12,638 nucleotides of DNA from the NCBI GenBank assembly GCA_028875335.1, contig JAPPEF010000176.1, forward strand, positions 1-12,638. The letters are read 5' to 3'. This stretch comes from Gemmatimonadota bacterium. Lineage in GTDB: Bacteria; Latescibacterota; UBA2968; UBA8231. Position 1 is the first letter of the stretch, and every line of letters begins with the position of its first letter. Shown here one piece after another: positions 1 through 8,229 of this stretch. The notes below the pieces were generated by a model, which worked only from the letters and a program-made list of their open reading frames with translations, made no database searches and was not told the origin of the DNA. The translations under genes were made by a program, and so were the position numbers.

Positions 1-446
1 AACGCCTCGGCATTGAGGCGACCATCCGCACGGTTGACGCGGCGCAGTACCAGAACCGCGTCCAGGACTTTGACTTCGACATCATCGTCGCCTCATGGCG
101 CCAAACCTTGAGCCCAGGCAATGAGCAGCGCAACTTTTGGTCGAGTACAGCGGCGCGTTCTGCGGGCAGCCGCAATTACGTCGGCATCGCCGACCCGGTC
201 ATCGACGAACTGATCGAGCACCAGATCGCCGCTCCCGACCGCCCAACGCAAGTCGCGATAACCCACGCCCTCGACCGCATCTTGCTCTGGAACCACTACG
301 TAATCCCCGACTCGCACAGCCGCTCCTATCGCTTGGCCTACTGGAGCAAGTTTGGACGAATGCCAGAGCCAGCTCCTAATGGGTTAGGCTTCCCCGATAC
401 GTGGTGGTGGGACGCGGAACAGGCGGCGCGGTTAGAATCCAAATGA
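1..446 (+). CDS. C-terminal part of a YejA-like family-5 extracellular solute-binding protein (5' end outside window)
   Basis: The reading frame is open from base 3 and gives 147 residues ending at TGA 444-446; the start lies upstream of the window. The fragment matches, roughly half identical by eye, the last quarter of the complete binding protein that follows. Shared landmarks are RTVD..QYQNR, FD(F/Y)DII, SPGNEQRN, DPV(I/V)DEL, ALDR(I/V)LLW and a terminal TWW(W/Y)DAE. Family-5 binding proteins capture peptides or other substrates in the periplasm and deliver them to a permease pair with an ATPase. The stop codon overlaps the start of the next gene by four bases (ATGA), so this is the upstream member of the same operon. 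It differs from its neighbour at IPDSH, where the neighbour has IPHWY, and near the C-terminus, which may reflect different ligands. Substrate unknown. Confidence 0.88.
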   Translation, partial: RLGIEATIRTVDAAQYQNRVQDFDFDIIVASWRQTLSPGNEQRNFWSSTAARSAGSRNYVGIADPVIDELIEHQIAAPDRPTQVAITHALDRILLWNHYVIPDSHSRSYRLAYWSKFGRMPEPAPNGLGFPDTWWWDAEQAARLESK

Positions 447-2281
447 ATATCCAACTGAAGTCGTGCATTGCACTCGCTCTAATCGCCATCCTGACGACGC
501 TTCCCGTCCGTGCCGACAACTACATCGGCCACGGCATCTCTCTCTACGGCGAGCTCAAATACGGCCCTGACTTTACCCATTTTGAATATGTCAATCCGGA
601 CGCCCCGAAGGGCGGTACGCTGCGCTTAGGTTGGATCGGCACCTTCGACAGCCTCAACCCCTATATCCTCAAGGGCCTTGATCCGCCGCGTCTAGGTAGC
701 TTGATCTACGACACCCTCACCGAAAGCGCCGAAGACGAAATCGCCGTCGGATACGGCTGCCTCGTCGAGCGCATCGAAGTCCCGCCCGACAATTCTTGGG
801 TGCTCTATACCTTGAGGCCGGAGGCGCGCTGGCACGACGGCAAGCCCATAACTCCCGAGGACGTTATTTTTTCGCTGGAGACCTATAAGACCAAGGGACA
901 TCCCAGATTCCGCAACTATTTTGCGGCCATCGAGATAGCCGAAAAGGTCGGAGCGCGTCAGGTCCGGTTGATCTTCAGTGGAGAGACCAACAAAGAACTA
1001 CCGCTGATCGCCGGCCAGATGCCCATTCTACCCAAACACTACTGGGAGGGACGCAACTTTGAAGAAACCACGCTCGACCCGCCACTGGGCAGCGGCCCCT
1101 ACCGAATCGCCTCGGTCGAGGCCGGGCGCTCCATAACCTACGAGCGCGTCGCAGACTACTGGGGCCGCGACCTGCCCGTCAACAGAGGCCGCTTCAACTT
1201 CGATCGCATCCACTTCGACTACTACCGCGACCAGACCGTGGCCATCGAAGCGCTCAAGGCCGGTGAATTCGACTATCGCCGCGAAAACTCGTCCAAGGAC
1301 TGGTCAACGGCCTACGAGGGAGAAGCCGTAGCTACTGGCAAGCTGGTCAAGGATCCACTGCCCCATCAGCTCGCCGCTGGGATGCAGGCTTTTTGGTTCA
1401 ACACGCGCCGCGCCAAATTTGCAGATCCCCGGGTGCGGCAAGCCCTCGGCTACGCCTTTGACTTCGAGTGGACCAACAAGAACCTGTTCTACGGGCTCTA
1501 CACCCGCAGCAGCAGCTACTTCGCCAATTCGGAATTGGCCTCTGCGGGTTTGCCCTCGGGTCGGGAGTTGGAAATTCTAGGGGAGTACCGGGGTCGCATC
1601 CCCGACGAACTTTTCACCACTGAGTTTCAACTGCCCACCACCGACGGCTCGGGCCAACTCCGCCAAAACCTGCGCACCGCCCAACAGCTTCTGCAAGAAG
1701 CGGGTTGGGTAGTTGTCGATGATATTCTGACCCACGCCGAGACCGGCGAGGTCATGGAAATCGAATTTTTGCTCTCTAGCTCGTCGTGGGAACGCATTGT
1801 TGCGCCGATGATTCCCAATCTCGAACGCCTCGGCGTCAAAGCGACGATCCGCACCGTCGACCAGACTCAGTATCAAAACAGGCTCCAAGCCTTTGACTAC
1901 GACATCATCTCCCTAGTCCGAGCCCAGAGCCACAGCCCCGGCAATGAGCAACGCAACAATTGGACCAGCGCCGTCGCGGACCAGCCGGGCAGCGGCAACG
2001 TCGCTGGCATCAAAGACCCGGTTGTCGACGAGCTAGTCGACCGCTTGATCCAAGCTCCTAGCCGCGCCGAACTAGTGGCGACGACCCAAGCGCTAGACCG
2101 GGTATTGCTGTGGGGCCACTACACCATCCCGCACTGGTACAGCGACAATTTCCGCGTGGTCCACTGGGATAAGTTCGGCAAACCCGCCCTCTCCGCCCCC
2201 TACACCCGCGACTACTTCGTCATGCCCTACACTTGGTGGTACGACGCCGAGAAGGCGGCGCAGCTAGAACGGGACCGTTAG
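443..2281 (+). CDS. yejA: YejA-like peptide ABC transporter, periplasmic solute-binding protein
   Basis: This 612-residue protein binds peptides or peptide-like compounds in the periplasm for the permease encoded downstream. The start is ATG 443, which overlaps the stop of the preceding paralogue. From this codon the protein begins with a clean signal peptide: K6, a hydrophobic stretch at about residues 8-20, and a likely cut after A24 in VRA|DN. The mature N-terminus carries the YejA hallmarks HGISLYGELKY and YVNPDAPKGG (about residues 30-60). Family-5 features follow, including ARWHDGKPITPEDV, and near the end SPGNEQRN, ALDRVLLW and IPHWY. Length is close to E. coli YejA (about 600). YejABEF systems are known to take up peptides and microcin C, and related YejBEF systems work with another binding protein on muropeptides. 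Which ligand applies here cannot be read from sequence. Confidence 0.93.
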   Translation: MNIQLKSCIALALIAILTTLPVRADNYIGHGISLYGELKYGPDFTHFEYVNPDAPKGGTLRLGWIGTFDSLNPYILKGLDPPRLGSLIYDTLTESAEDEIAVGYGCLVERIEVPPDNSWVLYTLRPEARWHDGKPITPEDVIFSLETYKTKGHPRFRNYFAAIEIAEKVGARQVRLIFSGETNKELPLIAGQMPILPKHYWEGRNFEETTLDPPLGSGPYRIASVEAGRSITYERVADYWGRDLPVNRGRFNFDRIHFDYYRDQTVAIEALKAGEFDYRRENSSKDWSTAYEGEAVATGKLVKDPLPHQLAAGMQAFWFNTRRAKFADPRVRQALGYAFDFEWTNKNLFYGLYTRSSSYFANSELASAGLPSGRELEILGEYRGRIPDELFTTEFQLPTTDGSGQLRQNLRTAQQLLQEAGWVVVDDILTHAETGEVMEIEFLLSSSSWERIVAPMIPNLERLGVKATIRTVDQTQYQNRLQAFDYDIISLVRAQSHSPGNEQRNNWTSAVADQPGSGNVAGIKDPVVDELVDRLIQAPSRAELVATTQALDRVLLWGHYTIPHWYSDNFRVVHWDKFGKPALSAPYTRDYFVMPYTWWYDAEKAAQLERDR

Positions 2282-2290
2282 CCCGCTTTT

Positions 2291-3394
2291 ATGGGCGCTT
2301 ATATCCTCCGCCGTCTGCTGTTGATGGTGCCGACGCTCTTCGGCATTATGACCATCAACTTCCTCATCATCCAAGCGGCACCAGGCGGCCCGGTCGAGCG
2401 CACTATCGCGGTGATTCAGGGCTTTGGCACGGACGCCACCGAGCGGGTCAGCGGCTCGGGCATGGGCGAGACCCTTGACACCGACGCGACGCCGGGCGGC
2501 GAGATCAGCAGCAAATACCGCGGTGCGCAAGGGCTCGACCCCGAGTTGATCGCCGAGCTCGAACGCATGTACGGTTTCGACAAGCCGGTACACGAGCGCT
2601 TCTTGCAGATGATCGGCCAGTACGTGCGCTTCGACTTTGGCGAGAGCTTTTACCGCGACCAGCGGGTCGTCGATTTGGTCAAAGAGAAGATGCCGGTGTC
2701 GATTTCGCTGGGGCTATGGACCACGCTGCTGGTCTATTTCATTTCCATTCCCCTTGGGATCGCCAAGGCCGTGCGCGATGGCTCGCGGTTCGATGTCTGG
2801 ACCTCGGGGCTGGTCATCGTCGGCTACGCCATTCCCAGCTTCCTCTTTGCCATCCTGCTGATCGTGGTCTTTGCCGGTGGGCATTACCTCGACTGGTTCC
2901 CGCTGCGCGGCCTGACCTCGTCTAATTGGGATGAGCTGAGCCTCTTTGCCAAGATCGCCGACTACTTCTGGCACCTAGCGCTGCCGGTCGCGGCGATGGT
3001 CATCGGCGGCTTTGCCGGGCTGACCTTGCTGACCAAAAACTCCTTCCTCGACGAGATCAATAAGCTCTACGTCACTACTGCCCGCGCCAAGGGCCTGAGC
3101 GAAAATCGGGTGCTCTACGGCCACGTCTTCCGCAACGCCATGCTGATCGTCATCGCCGGCTTCCCCAGTGCTTTTGTCGATATCTTCTTTACTGGTGCGC
3201 TGCTGACGGAAATCATCTTCTCATTGGATGGGTTGGGTTTGCTGGGCTATGAGGCGGCGATTGGCCGCGATTACCCGGTGATGTTTGCCACGCTGTATTT
3301 CTTCACGTTGCTGGGCCTGCTGATGCAGTTGGTGGGCGATTTGACCTACACGCTGGTTGACCGCCGCATCGACTTCGAAAGCCGCGAGTCATGA
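2291..3394 (+). CDS. yejB: YejB-like peptide ABC transporter permease
   Basis: This 367-residue inner-membrane protein forms one half of the transport channel. The N-terminus (residues 1-35) has the DppB/OppB-type pattern, [16 protein letters not shown] then a membrane helix and APGGPVE. A soluble stretch of about 100 residues follows, including [10 protein letters not shown] and FDFGESF. Further hydrophobic segments lie near residues 137-158, 171-195, 227-250, 287-310 and 329-355. The EAA-type cytoplasmic loop that contacts the ATPase is visible at about 260-285 (TTARAKGLS ... HVFRNA). Length fits E. coli YejB (364). It starts 9 bases after the yejA stop with no obvious Shine-Dalgarno sequence, and its own stop overlaps the yejE start by ATGA. 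That spacing supports one transcript with coupled translation. Confidence 0.94.
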   Translation: MGAYILRRLLLMVPTLFGIMTINFLIIQAAPGGPVERTIAVIQGFGTDATERVSGSGMGETLDTDATPGGEISSKYRGAQGLDPELIAELERMYGFDKPVHERFLQMIGQYVRFDFGESFYRDQRVVDLVKEKMPVSISLGLWTTLLVYFISIPLGIAKAVRDGSRFDVWTSGLVIVGYAIPSFLFAILLIVVFAGGHYLDWFPLRGLTSSNWDELSLFAKIADYFWHLALPVAAMVIGGFAGLTLLTKNSFLDEINKLYVTTARAKGLSENRVLYGHVFRNAMLIVIAGFPSAFVDIFFTGALLTEIIFSLDGLGLLGYEAAIGRDYPVMFATLYFFTLLGLLMQLVGDLTYTLVDRRIDFESRES

Positions 3395-4479
3395 GCGCTG
3401 TATCCGCCCCGCCGCCCCCTCCGACGCGCTTTTTGGGCTTGCAGTTGTCGCGGCTCAATCAACGGCGGCTGGCCAATTTTCGCCGCAACCGACGCGGTTT
3501 TTGGAGTTTCTGGATATTCTGGATCCTCTTCGTCCTGAGCCTGCCGGCTGAGTTTATCGCCAACGACCGTCCGTTGGTCGTTCGGTTCGACGGCAGCTAT
3601 TACTTTCCGGTTCTCGCGACGTATCCCGAAACGACCTTTGGCGGCGATTTCGCGACCGAGGCCGAATACCGCGATCCCTTTGTCAAGGAGCTTATCGAGG
3701 AAAAGGGCTGGATCTTGTGGCCGCTGGTGTCCTATAGCTACGACACGGTCAACTACGACCTCAAGCAGCCGGCTCCTTCTCCGCCCGACGCTGAAAACTG
3801 GCTCGGCACGGACGACCAAGCGCGCGATGTGGTGGCGCGCGTACTCTACGGCTACCGAATCTCCGTGCTCTTCGGCCTGCTGCTGACGCTGTTCAGCGCG
3901 GCGGTCGGCATTGCCGCGGGCGCGGTGCAGGGGTACTTCGGCGGCTGGGTGGACTTGCTCTTCCAGCGCTTTATCGAGATCTGGCAGGGCTTGCCGCTGC
4001 TCTACTTGCTGATCATCCTCGCCAGCGTGGTGGAGCCGAATTTCTGGTGGCTGCTCGGCTTGTTGCTGCTGTTTCGCTGGATGGGCTTGGTCGGGGTGGT
4101 GCGCGCCGAATTTTTGCGCGCGCGCAACTTCGACTTTGTCAAAGCGGCCCGCGCGCTCGGCCAGAGCAATCGCCGCATCATGTGGCGGCACGTGCTGCCC
4201 AATGCCATGGTCTCTACCCTGACCTTTTTGCCTTTTGTGCTCACCGGCTCGGTGGCAGTGCTGACCTCGCTCGACTTCCTCGGCTTTGGCCTGCCGCCCG
4301 GCTCGCCGTCGCTGGGCGAACTGCTCAACCAAGGCAAGCGCAATCTGCAAGCGCCGTGGTTGGGTTTTACGGCTTTTTTAGCGCTGGCGGTGATGTTGTC
4401 GCTGTTGGTCTTTATCGGCGAGGCAGTGCGCGACGCGTTTGATCCGCGCAAGACCTACGCCGGGGAGGACGGCGCATGA
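3391..4479 (+). CDS. yejE: YejE-like peptide ABC transporter permease
   Basis: This 362-residue protein is the second membrane subunit of the transporter. After a proline-rich cytoplasmic start it has a helix at about 37-53. The long periplasmic insertion typical of YejE follows (about 55-135), with [29 protein letters not shown], and further on [19 protein letters not shown] at 137-146 corresponds to the GTD..GRD motif of DppC/OppC-type permeases. Hydrophobic segments lie near 155-178, 200-213, 217-236, 271-296 and 326-345. The EAA loop is at about 249-270 (KAARALGQS ... HVLPNA). ATGA overlaps occur at both ends (3391-3394 and 4476-4479). The periplasmic insertion separates it from generic DppC proteins and supports the YejE assignment. 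Confidence 0.94.
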   Translation: MSAVSAPPPPPTRFLGLQLSRLNQRRLANFRRNRRGFWSFWIFWILFVLSLPAEFIANDRPLVVRFDGSYYFPVLATYPETTFGGDFATEAEYRDPFVKELIEEKGWILWPLVSYSYDTVNYDLKQPAPSPPDAENWLGTDDQARDVVARVLYGYRISVLFGLLLTLFSAAVGIAAGAVQGYFGGWVDLLFQRFIEIWQGLPLLYLLIILASVVEPNFWWLLGLLLLFRWMGLVGVVRAEFLRARNFDFVKAARALGQSNRRIMWRHVLPNAMVSTLTFLPFVLTGSVAVLTSLDFLGFGLPPGSPSLGELLNQGKRNLQAPWLGFTAFLALAVMLSLLVFIGEAVRDAFDPRKTYAGEDGA

Positions 4480-6095
4480 GCCTGCTGACCATCGAAGACT
4501 TGGGCGTGCGCTTCCACGTCGAGGGAGAAGATGTCGAGGCCGTGCGCAGTGCTTCGCTCAGCATCGAACGCGGCGAGACCGTGGCGCTGGTCGGCGAATC
4601 CGGCTCGGGCAAGTCGGTGACCGCGCTCTCGGTGCTGCAACTGTTGCCTTATCCGCGTGCCAGCCATCCCCACGGCAGCGTCTGCTTTGACGGTGAAGAA
4701 CTGTTGGGCGCTGAGTCGGCGCGGTTGCAGGCGTTGCGCGGCAACCGCGTGGCGATGGTTTTTCAAGAGCCGATGACCTCGCTCAACCCGCTGCACTCCA
4801 TCGAAAAGCAACTGTGCGAAACGCTCATTCTGCATCGGGGCCTGAGCCGCGTGGAAGCGCGCGACCGGGCTATGGAGCTTTTAGGACTGGTCGGCCTCCC
4901 GGATGTCGAGGAGCGATTAGACGCATGGCCGCATCAGCTTTCGGGTGGTCAGCGCCAGCGGGTGATGATTGCCATGGCCTTGGCCAACGAGCCCGACCTG
5001 CTCATTGCCGACGAACCGACTACCGCGCTCGATGTGACCATACAGGCGCAGATTCTCGCTCTGCTCAAGGACTTGCAGGCTCGGTTAGGCATGGCGATTC
5101 TGCTAATCACCCACGATCTGGGCATCGTCCGCCACATGGCCGACCGCGTCTATGTGATGAGCGACGGCGAGATCGTCGAACACAATACCGCCGAGTCTCT
5201 CTTCACCGCTCCGCAACATCCCTATACCCGCACGCTTCTAGCCTCCGAGCCCCAAGGCGAACCGGCTCCGATCGACGAGACCGCGCCCGAAGTCATCCGC
5301 ACCCACAACCTCAAGGTCCACTTTCCCATCAAGCGCGGCCTGCTGCGCCGCACCGTGGGCCATGTAAAAGCAGTCGATGGAATTTCGCTCAGCATCCGCG
5401 CGGGACAGACCGTCGGCATCGTCGGCGAATCCGGTTCGGGCAAGACCACCTTGGGCCAGGCGCTCTTGCGTCTGGTGGCCAGCGAAGGCCCCGTCGAATT
5501 CGACAGCCGCGATATCCAGGGCTGGCAGCAAAAGCAGATTCGCCCGCTGCGCCGGCAGATGCAGGTCGTCTTCCAAGATCCCTTTGCTTCGCTGAGCCCG
5601 CGGCTGTCGGCTTTTCAGATTATCGAGGAGGGCCTGCTGATTCACGCAATCGGCGGCGACTACCACCAGCGCCGCCAGCTAGTAGCCGAGGCCATGGCTG
5701 AAGTCAACTTGGACCCGTTGACCATGGACCGCTACCCGCACGAGTTCTCCGGCGGCCAACGCCAGCGCATCGCCATCGCCCGCGCCATGGCCCTCAAGCC
5801 GCGCTTCGTGGTCCTCGACGAGCCGACCAGTGCATTGGACAAAACAGTGCAGGCGCAGATTGTCGAACTGCTGCTGCAACTACAAGAGCGTCACGGCTTG
5901 GCGTATCTGTTCATCAGTCACGATTTGAAGGTGGTCCGCGCCTTGGCGAGCGAGCTGATTGTGATGAAGGAGGGGTTGGTAGTCGAGCAGGGACCGACGC
6001 AGGAGGTTTTCGCCGCGCCACAAGAGCCCTACACTCGGGCGTTGATTGCGGCGGCTTTTGACATCGAGGCGATAGAGGACGGAGAGGACGAGTAG
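4476..6095 (+). CDS. yejF: YejF-like peptide ABC transporter ATP-binding protein (two fused ATPase domains)
   Basis: This 539-residue cytoplasmic ATPase powers the YejBE permease. Two complete nucleotide-binding domains are fused. Domain 1: Walker A GESGSGKS 40-47, Q-loop Q97, signature LSGGQ 155-159, Walker B LLIADEP 175-181 and H-loop H213. Domain 2: Walker A GESGSGKT 317-324, Q-loop Q367, signature FSGGQ 424-428, Walker B VVLDEP 445-450 and H-loop H482. Each domain ends in the oligopeptide-transporter tail (HPYTRTLL at 248-255 and EPYTRALI at 517-524). Both active sites look intact. E. coli YejF is similar in length (529). It is the last gene of the operon: the start overlaps yejE by ATGA, and the stop lies inside an imperfect palindrome. 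Confidence 0.95.
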   Translation: MSLLTIEDLGVRFHVEGEDVEAVRSASLSIERGETVALVGESGSGKSVTALSVLQLLPYPRASHPHGSVCFDGEELLGAESARLQALRGNRVAMVFQEPMTSLNPLHSIEKQLCETLILHRGLSRVEARDRAMELLGLVGLPDVEERLDAWPHQLSGGQRQRVMIAMALANEPDLLIADEPTTALDVTIQAQILALLKDLQARLGMAILLITHDLGIVRHMADRVYVMSDGEIVEHNTAESLFTAPQHPYTRTLLASEPQGEPAPIDETAPEVIRTHNLKVHFPIKRGLLRRTVGHVKAVDGISLSIRAGQTVGIVGESGSGKTTLGQALLRLVASEGPVEFDSRDIQGWQQKQIRPLRRQMQVVFQDPFASLSPRLSAFQIIEEGLLIHAIGGDYHQRRQLVAEAMAEVNLDPLTMDRYPHEFSGGQRQRIAIARAMALKPRFVVLDEPTSALDKTVQAQIVELLLQLQERHGLAYLFISHDLKVVRALASELIVMKEGLVVEQGPTQEVFAAPQEPYTRALIAAAFDIEAIEDGEDE

Positions 6096-6119
6096 GGGTG
6101 GTTTGAAACCGCCCCCTAC
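6092..6119. repeat. Imperfect palindrome (GTAGGGG ... CCCCTAC) overlapping the yejF stop codon
   Basis: The left arm GTAGGGGTGGTTT pairs with the right arm AAACCGCCCCCTAC with one mismatch or bulge around a centre GGTTTGAAACC. The TAG stop of the ATPase gene (6093-6095) is part of the left arm. No T-run follows, so it is not a classic intrinsic terminator, although the hairpin could protect or end the operon mRNA. From memory, GTAGGGGC-type palindromes recur between genes in several uncultured or environmental bacterial lineages, so this may be one copy of a dispersed REP/MITE-like element. I see only one copy in the window. Confidence 0.6.
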
Positions 6120-6131
6120 AATGCGTAACAT
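6103..6131 (+). promoter_or_regulatory. Candidate promoter upstream of the first secreted-protein gene
   Basis: TTGAAA (6103-6108) and TAACAT (6126-6131) are separated by 17 bases and match the sigma-70 -35 and -10 consensus at 5 of 6 and 4 of 6 positions. It lies after the Yej operon and 34 bases before the start codon at 6166, so it could drive the secreted-protein pair separately. The -35 box sits inside the palindrome. If the host is FCB-like, its promoter consensus may differ, so this is a weak call. Confidence 0.28.
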
Positions 6132-6152
6132 CAGTTGTTTATTATGCGTATT

Positions 6153-6159
6153 GAAGGAG
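6153..6159 (+). promoter_or_regulatory. Ribosome binding site that fixes the start at 6166
   Basis: GAAGGAG ends 6 bases before ATG 6166. It selects this ATG over the in-frame upstream starts at 6103 (TTG) and 6121 (ATG). The resulting protein begins directly with a signal peptide. Confidence 0.75.
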
Positions 6160-6165
6160 CACTCG

Positions 6166-8217
6166 ATGGCTCTGAAGCAGTCCTCATTCGGCCGCGTATT
6201 GTTGTTCGCGCTGGTGCTGATAGCGCAGCCGGCCCCCGCCCAGATCTCGGCGTGGAAGTTAGGCGGCGCTGGCTTGTCGTGGAGCGAAAGCGACACCACG
6301 CGTCTGTTCATCGACTTCGTCAGCGCGCCCGGCTCCATCCAGCCCATCTACCTGACGCCTGAAAAAACGGTTTTTTCCCACCTCGACAACTGGGTTTTCT
6401 GGCGCGATCCCAGCGATATCGTCCTCGGCTATGTCGATGGCGAGACTCCGCGCACCTGGAAGTGGAGCGACGGCTTGGCTGCCCCCAGCGGCAGTCTGCT
6501 TATCGACGGCGACGACGCCACCTATTACCCGCCCCGCGCCGTGCCGCTCGAACGCGAGGTCTATACCATGGACCTGGCCGTCGCCGTGCCAGCCATCTCC
6601 TTTGGCTTTACCACCCCCAGCCAAGGCTTCCGCTCCGACGGCACGCCCCTCAAGACCGACGCAATTCCCGGCTACGACGTGTCGATCGCCAGCGAATCCG
6701 AGCGGCCCGTCGTCGAAGGCACGCTGGAGCCTCTCTCACATATCATCGCCGATGTCGCCGAAAATTTCGAGCCCCGCGTCGCGATCCCCTTCCCCCGCCG
6801 CTACGTGCGCTACGTGCGCTATCGACGGCAGGTCTCGGTCCTCGACGAGGACTTTCTCGCCTCCTTCGTCCGCGGCCAATACCGGGACGCCCCACCCGGC
6901 ACCATTGCCGAGTTCGAGCTCTTCGCCGAGGGCGTGCCCCGCAAGGCCATCTACAAAACCAACATTACTGACCTCGGCCAGTCAGTGAACTTTGGGCGGC
7001 TGTTCTGGCGGACCACGCCTTTGCGCATGGTCGGCGGAACGCCCGTGGAGAGGCCCGACGCGGCAGTCGGAGTCAAGATCGAGGTGCGCACCGGCCGCGA
7101 CGGGGATCCCGCCGTTTACCACGAGTACATGCAGACGGGTTTTGAACGCGTCGTCTCGCGCGAGCGCTACGAAAACCAACTGCGCACCCGCCAGTTTCGT
7201 CCTAATCTCGAGTCTCCCATCGTCACCTTGGAGCCGCGCCCCGGCCTGCGCGCCTCCATCGGGTACGACGACGAGAACTGGACTTTTTGGTCGGTGCCCT
7301 TCACCCAACCGGGCCTGCCGCTCAACCTGCGCAGCGGTTCTTATTTGCAATTGCGGATTGCGCTCGAAAGCCGGTCCTTCGACGATTTCATCCGCCTCGA
7401 CTCGCTGTGGATCGAGACTGCCCCACTTTTGGCTGGCGACATTATCGGCGAGGTCGCCCTGCGTTCCGACCCGCAACCTGCGCGCGGTTTCACCGAGGTC
7501 TCCTTGGGGCAGGAGACCGATTTCGTTTACGACCTGCGGGCCGATTTTTCGCAGGTTGACGCCCCGGGCTTCGATGTGCTGCGCATCCGCACTGGCAGCC
7601 GCACCCGCTTCGTCGGCTTAGAGATGGGCCAACCGCTCGCAGTAGTTGCACCCACCGAGGTTATCGAGTTGGAAGACGGCCTGCTCGTCCGCCTGCCCGC
7701 CCGCGTCACCCGCGCCGACAACCCGCCGCTGCGCCTATTCTTCTCAACCGCGCTATTCTCCTTCGCCACCACGTTCATCGGCGAGGTCTCCGACAGTGAG
7801 CGAGAGGTCTTGCCACAGCCGGTCGTCGGCGGTGACGCCGGCCAAGCGCTGTCGACCAATAGCCTGCACGTGCTGGGGGTGGCGGACTCTGCTCCCAGCG
7901 TGGTCCAAAAACTGAGCGTCTCGACCTCGGTGCTGACCCCCAACGGCGACGGCGTCCACGATCGCCTGCAGATCCGCTACACGCTTTTTCGCCTGCCCGA
8001 ATTGGTGCCAGTAGCGCTGGAGATCTACGCCCTCGACGGCCGCAGACTGGTCCGCATTGACGCCGGTCGGCAGGCTGCTGGCCCGCAGGAAACCGAATGG
8101 GACGGACGCGACGAGAGCGGCGAACTGCTACCGCCCGGCGTCTATCTCCTGAGCGTCGCCCCCAATGCCGAATTTGCCACCTCGGCACAGATCCTCCCTC
8201 TGGGTATCGCCTACTAA
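6166..8217 (+). CDS. Secreted protein with discoidin-like segment and C-terminal FlgD-like/CHU_C-type Ig domain
   Basis: This 683-residue exported protein has no assignable enzymatic function. A signal peptide occupies residues 1-25 (K4, R10, hydrophobic 11-20, cut after APA). A stretch with IDGD at 113-116 followed by MDLAVAVPAISFGF resembles a degenerate discoidin (F5/8 type C) domain, a fold that commonly binds carbohydrate. A middle region around residue 371 (NWTFWS ... LQLRIAL) is shared with the next protein. The C-terminus from about 585 has TPNGDG (591-596), LDGRRLVR, EWDGRDESGELLPPGVYLL and ends in LGIAY. This matches FlgD-like Ig or gliding-motility-associated C-terminal domains, which in FCB bacteria sit at the end of exported surface proteins. 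The next gene begins 12 bases after its stop and is a paralogue, so the two are probably co-expressed. I infer a surface or outer-membrane-associated role. Confidence 0.85.
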   Translation: MALKQSSFGRVLLFALVLIAQPAPAQISAWKLGGAGLSWSESDTTRLFIDFVSAPGSIQPIYLTPEKTVFSHLDNWVFWRDPSDIVLGYVDGETPRTWKWSDGLAAPSGSLLIDGDDATYYPPRAVPLEREVYTMDLAVAVPAISFGFTTPSQGFRSDGTPLKTDAIPGYDVSIASESERPVVEGTLEPLSHIIADVAENFEPRVAIPFPRRYVRYVRYRRQVSVLDEDFLASFVRGQYRDAPPGTIAEFELFAEGVPRKAIYKTNITDLGQSVNFGRLFWRTTPLRMVGGTPVERPDAAVGVKIEVRTGRDGDPAVYHEYMQTGFERVVSRERYENQLRTRQFRPNLESPIVTLEPRPGLRASIGYDDENWTFWSVPFTQPGLPLNLRSGSYLQLRIALESRSFDDFIRLDSLWIETAPLLAGDIIGEVALRSDPQPARGFTEVSLGQETDFVYDLRADFSQVDAPGFDVLRIRTGSRTRFVGLEMGQPLAVVAPTEVIELEDGLLVRLPARVTRADNPPLRLFFSTALFSFATTFIGEVSDSEREVLPQPVVGGDAGQALSTNSLHVLGVADSAPSVVQKLSVSTSVLTPNGDGVHDRLQIRYTLFRLPELVPVALEIYALDGRRLVRIDAGRQAAGPQETEWDGRDESGELLPPGVYLLSVAPNAEFATSAQILPLGIAY

Positions 8218-8221
8218 GAGG
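8217..8221 (+). promoter_or_regulatory. Ribosome binding site favouring the start at 8230
   Basis: AGAGG overlaps the stop codon of the preceding gene and lies 8 bases before ATG 8230, but only 2 bases before the alternative ATG at 8224. The spacing favours 8230, removing two residues (MA) from the longer version. Confidence 0.55.
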
Positions 8222-8229
8222 CAATGGCT

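Noticed and set aside
401..442. In-frame extension of the complete YejA-like protein to an upstream start at 401
   Set aside because: It would put 14 extra residues before a clean signal peptide and overlap the upstream gene by 46 bases; the ATGA start at 443 fits operon style and export.
401..446. Frameshift joining the two binding-protein frames into one gene
   Set aside because: The two products are homologous copies, each with its own C-terminal end, and the second has its own signal peptide, so they are separate genes.
3346..4350. Long minus-strand open frame (334 codons) opposite yejE
   Set aside because: It is the mirror of a conserved high-G+C gene, gives a Q/R/A-rich low-complexity translation with no recognisable motif, and has no plausible initiation context.
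6103..6165. Longer N-terminus for the first secreted protein (starts at 6103 or 6121)
   Set aside because: It would bury the signal peptide behind 15-21 residues and ignore the well-placed GAAGGAG before ATG 6166; part of it is translated palindrome.
5880..6347. Minus-strand open frame across the yejF end and the intergenic palindrome
   Set aside because: It is mostly antisense to two clear genes, has no signal or domain, and lacks a ribosome binding site I can see.
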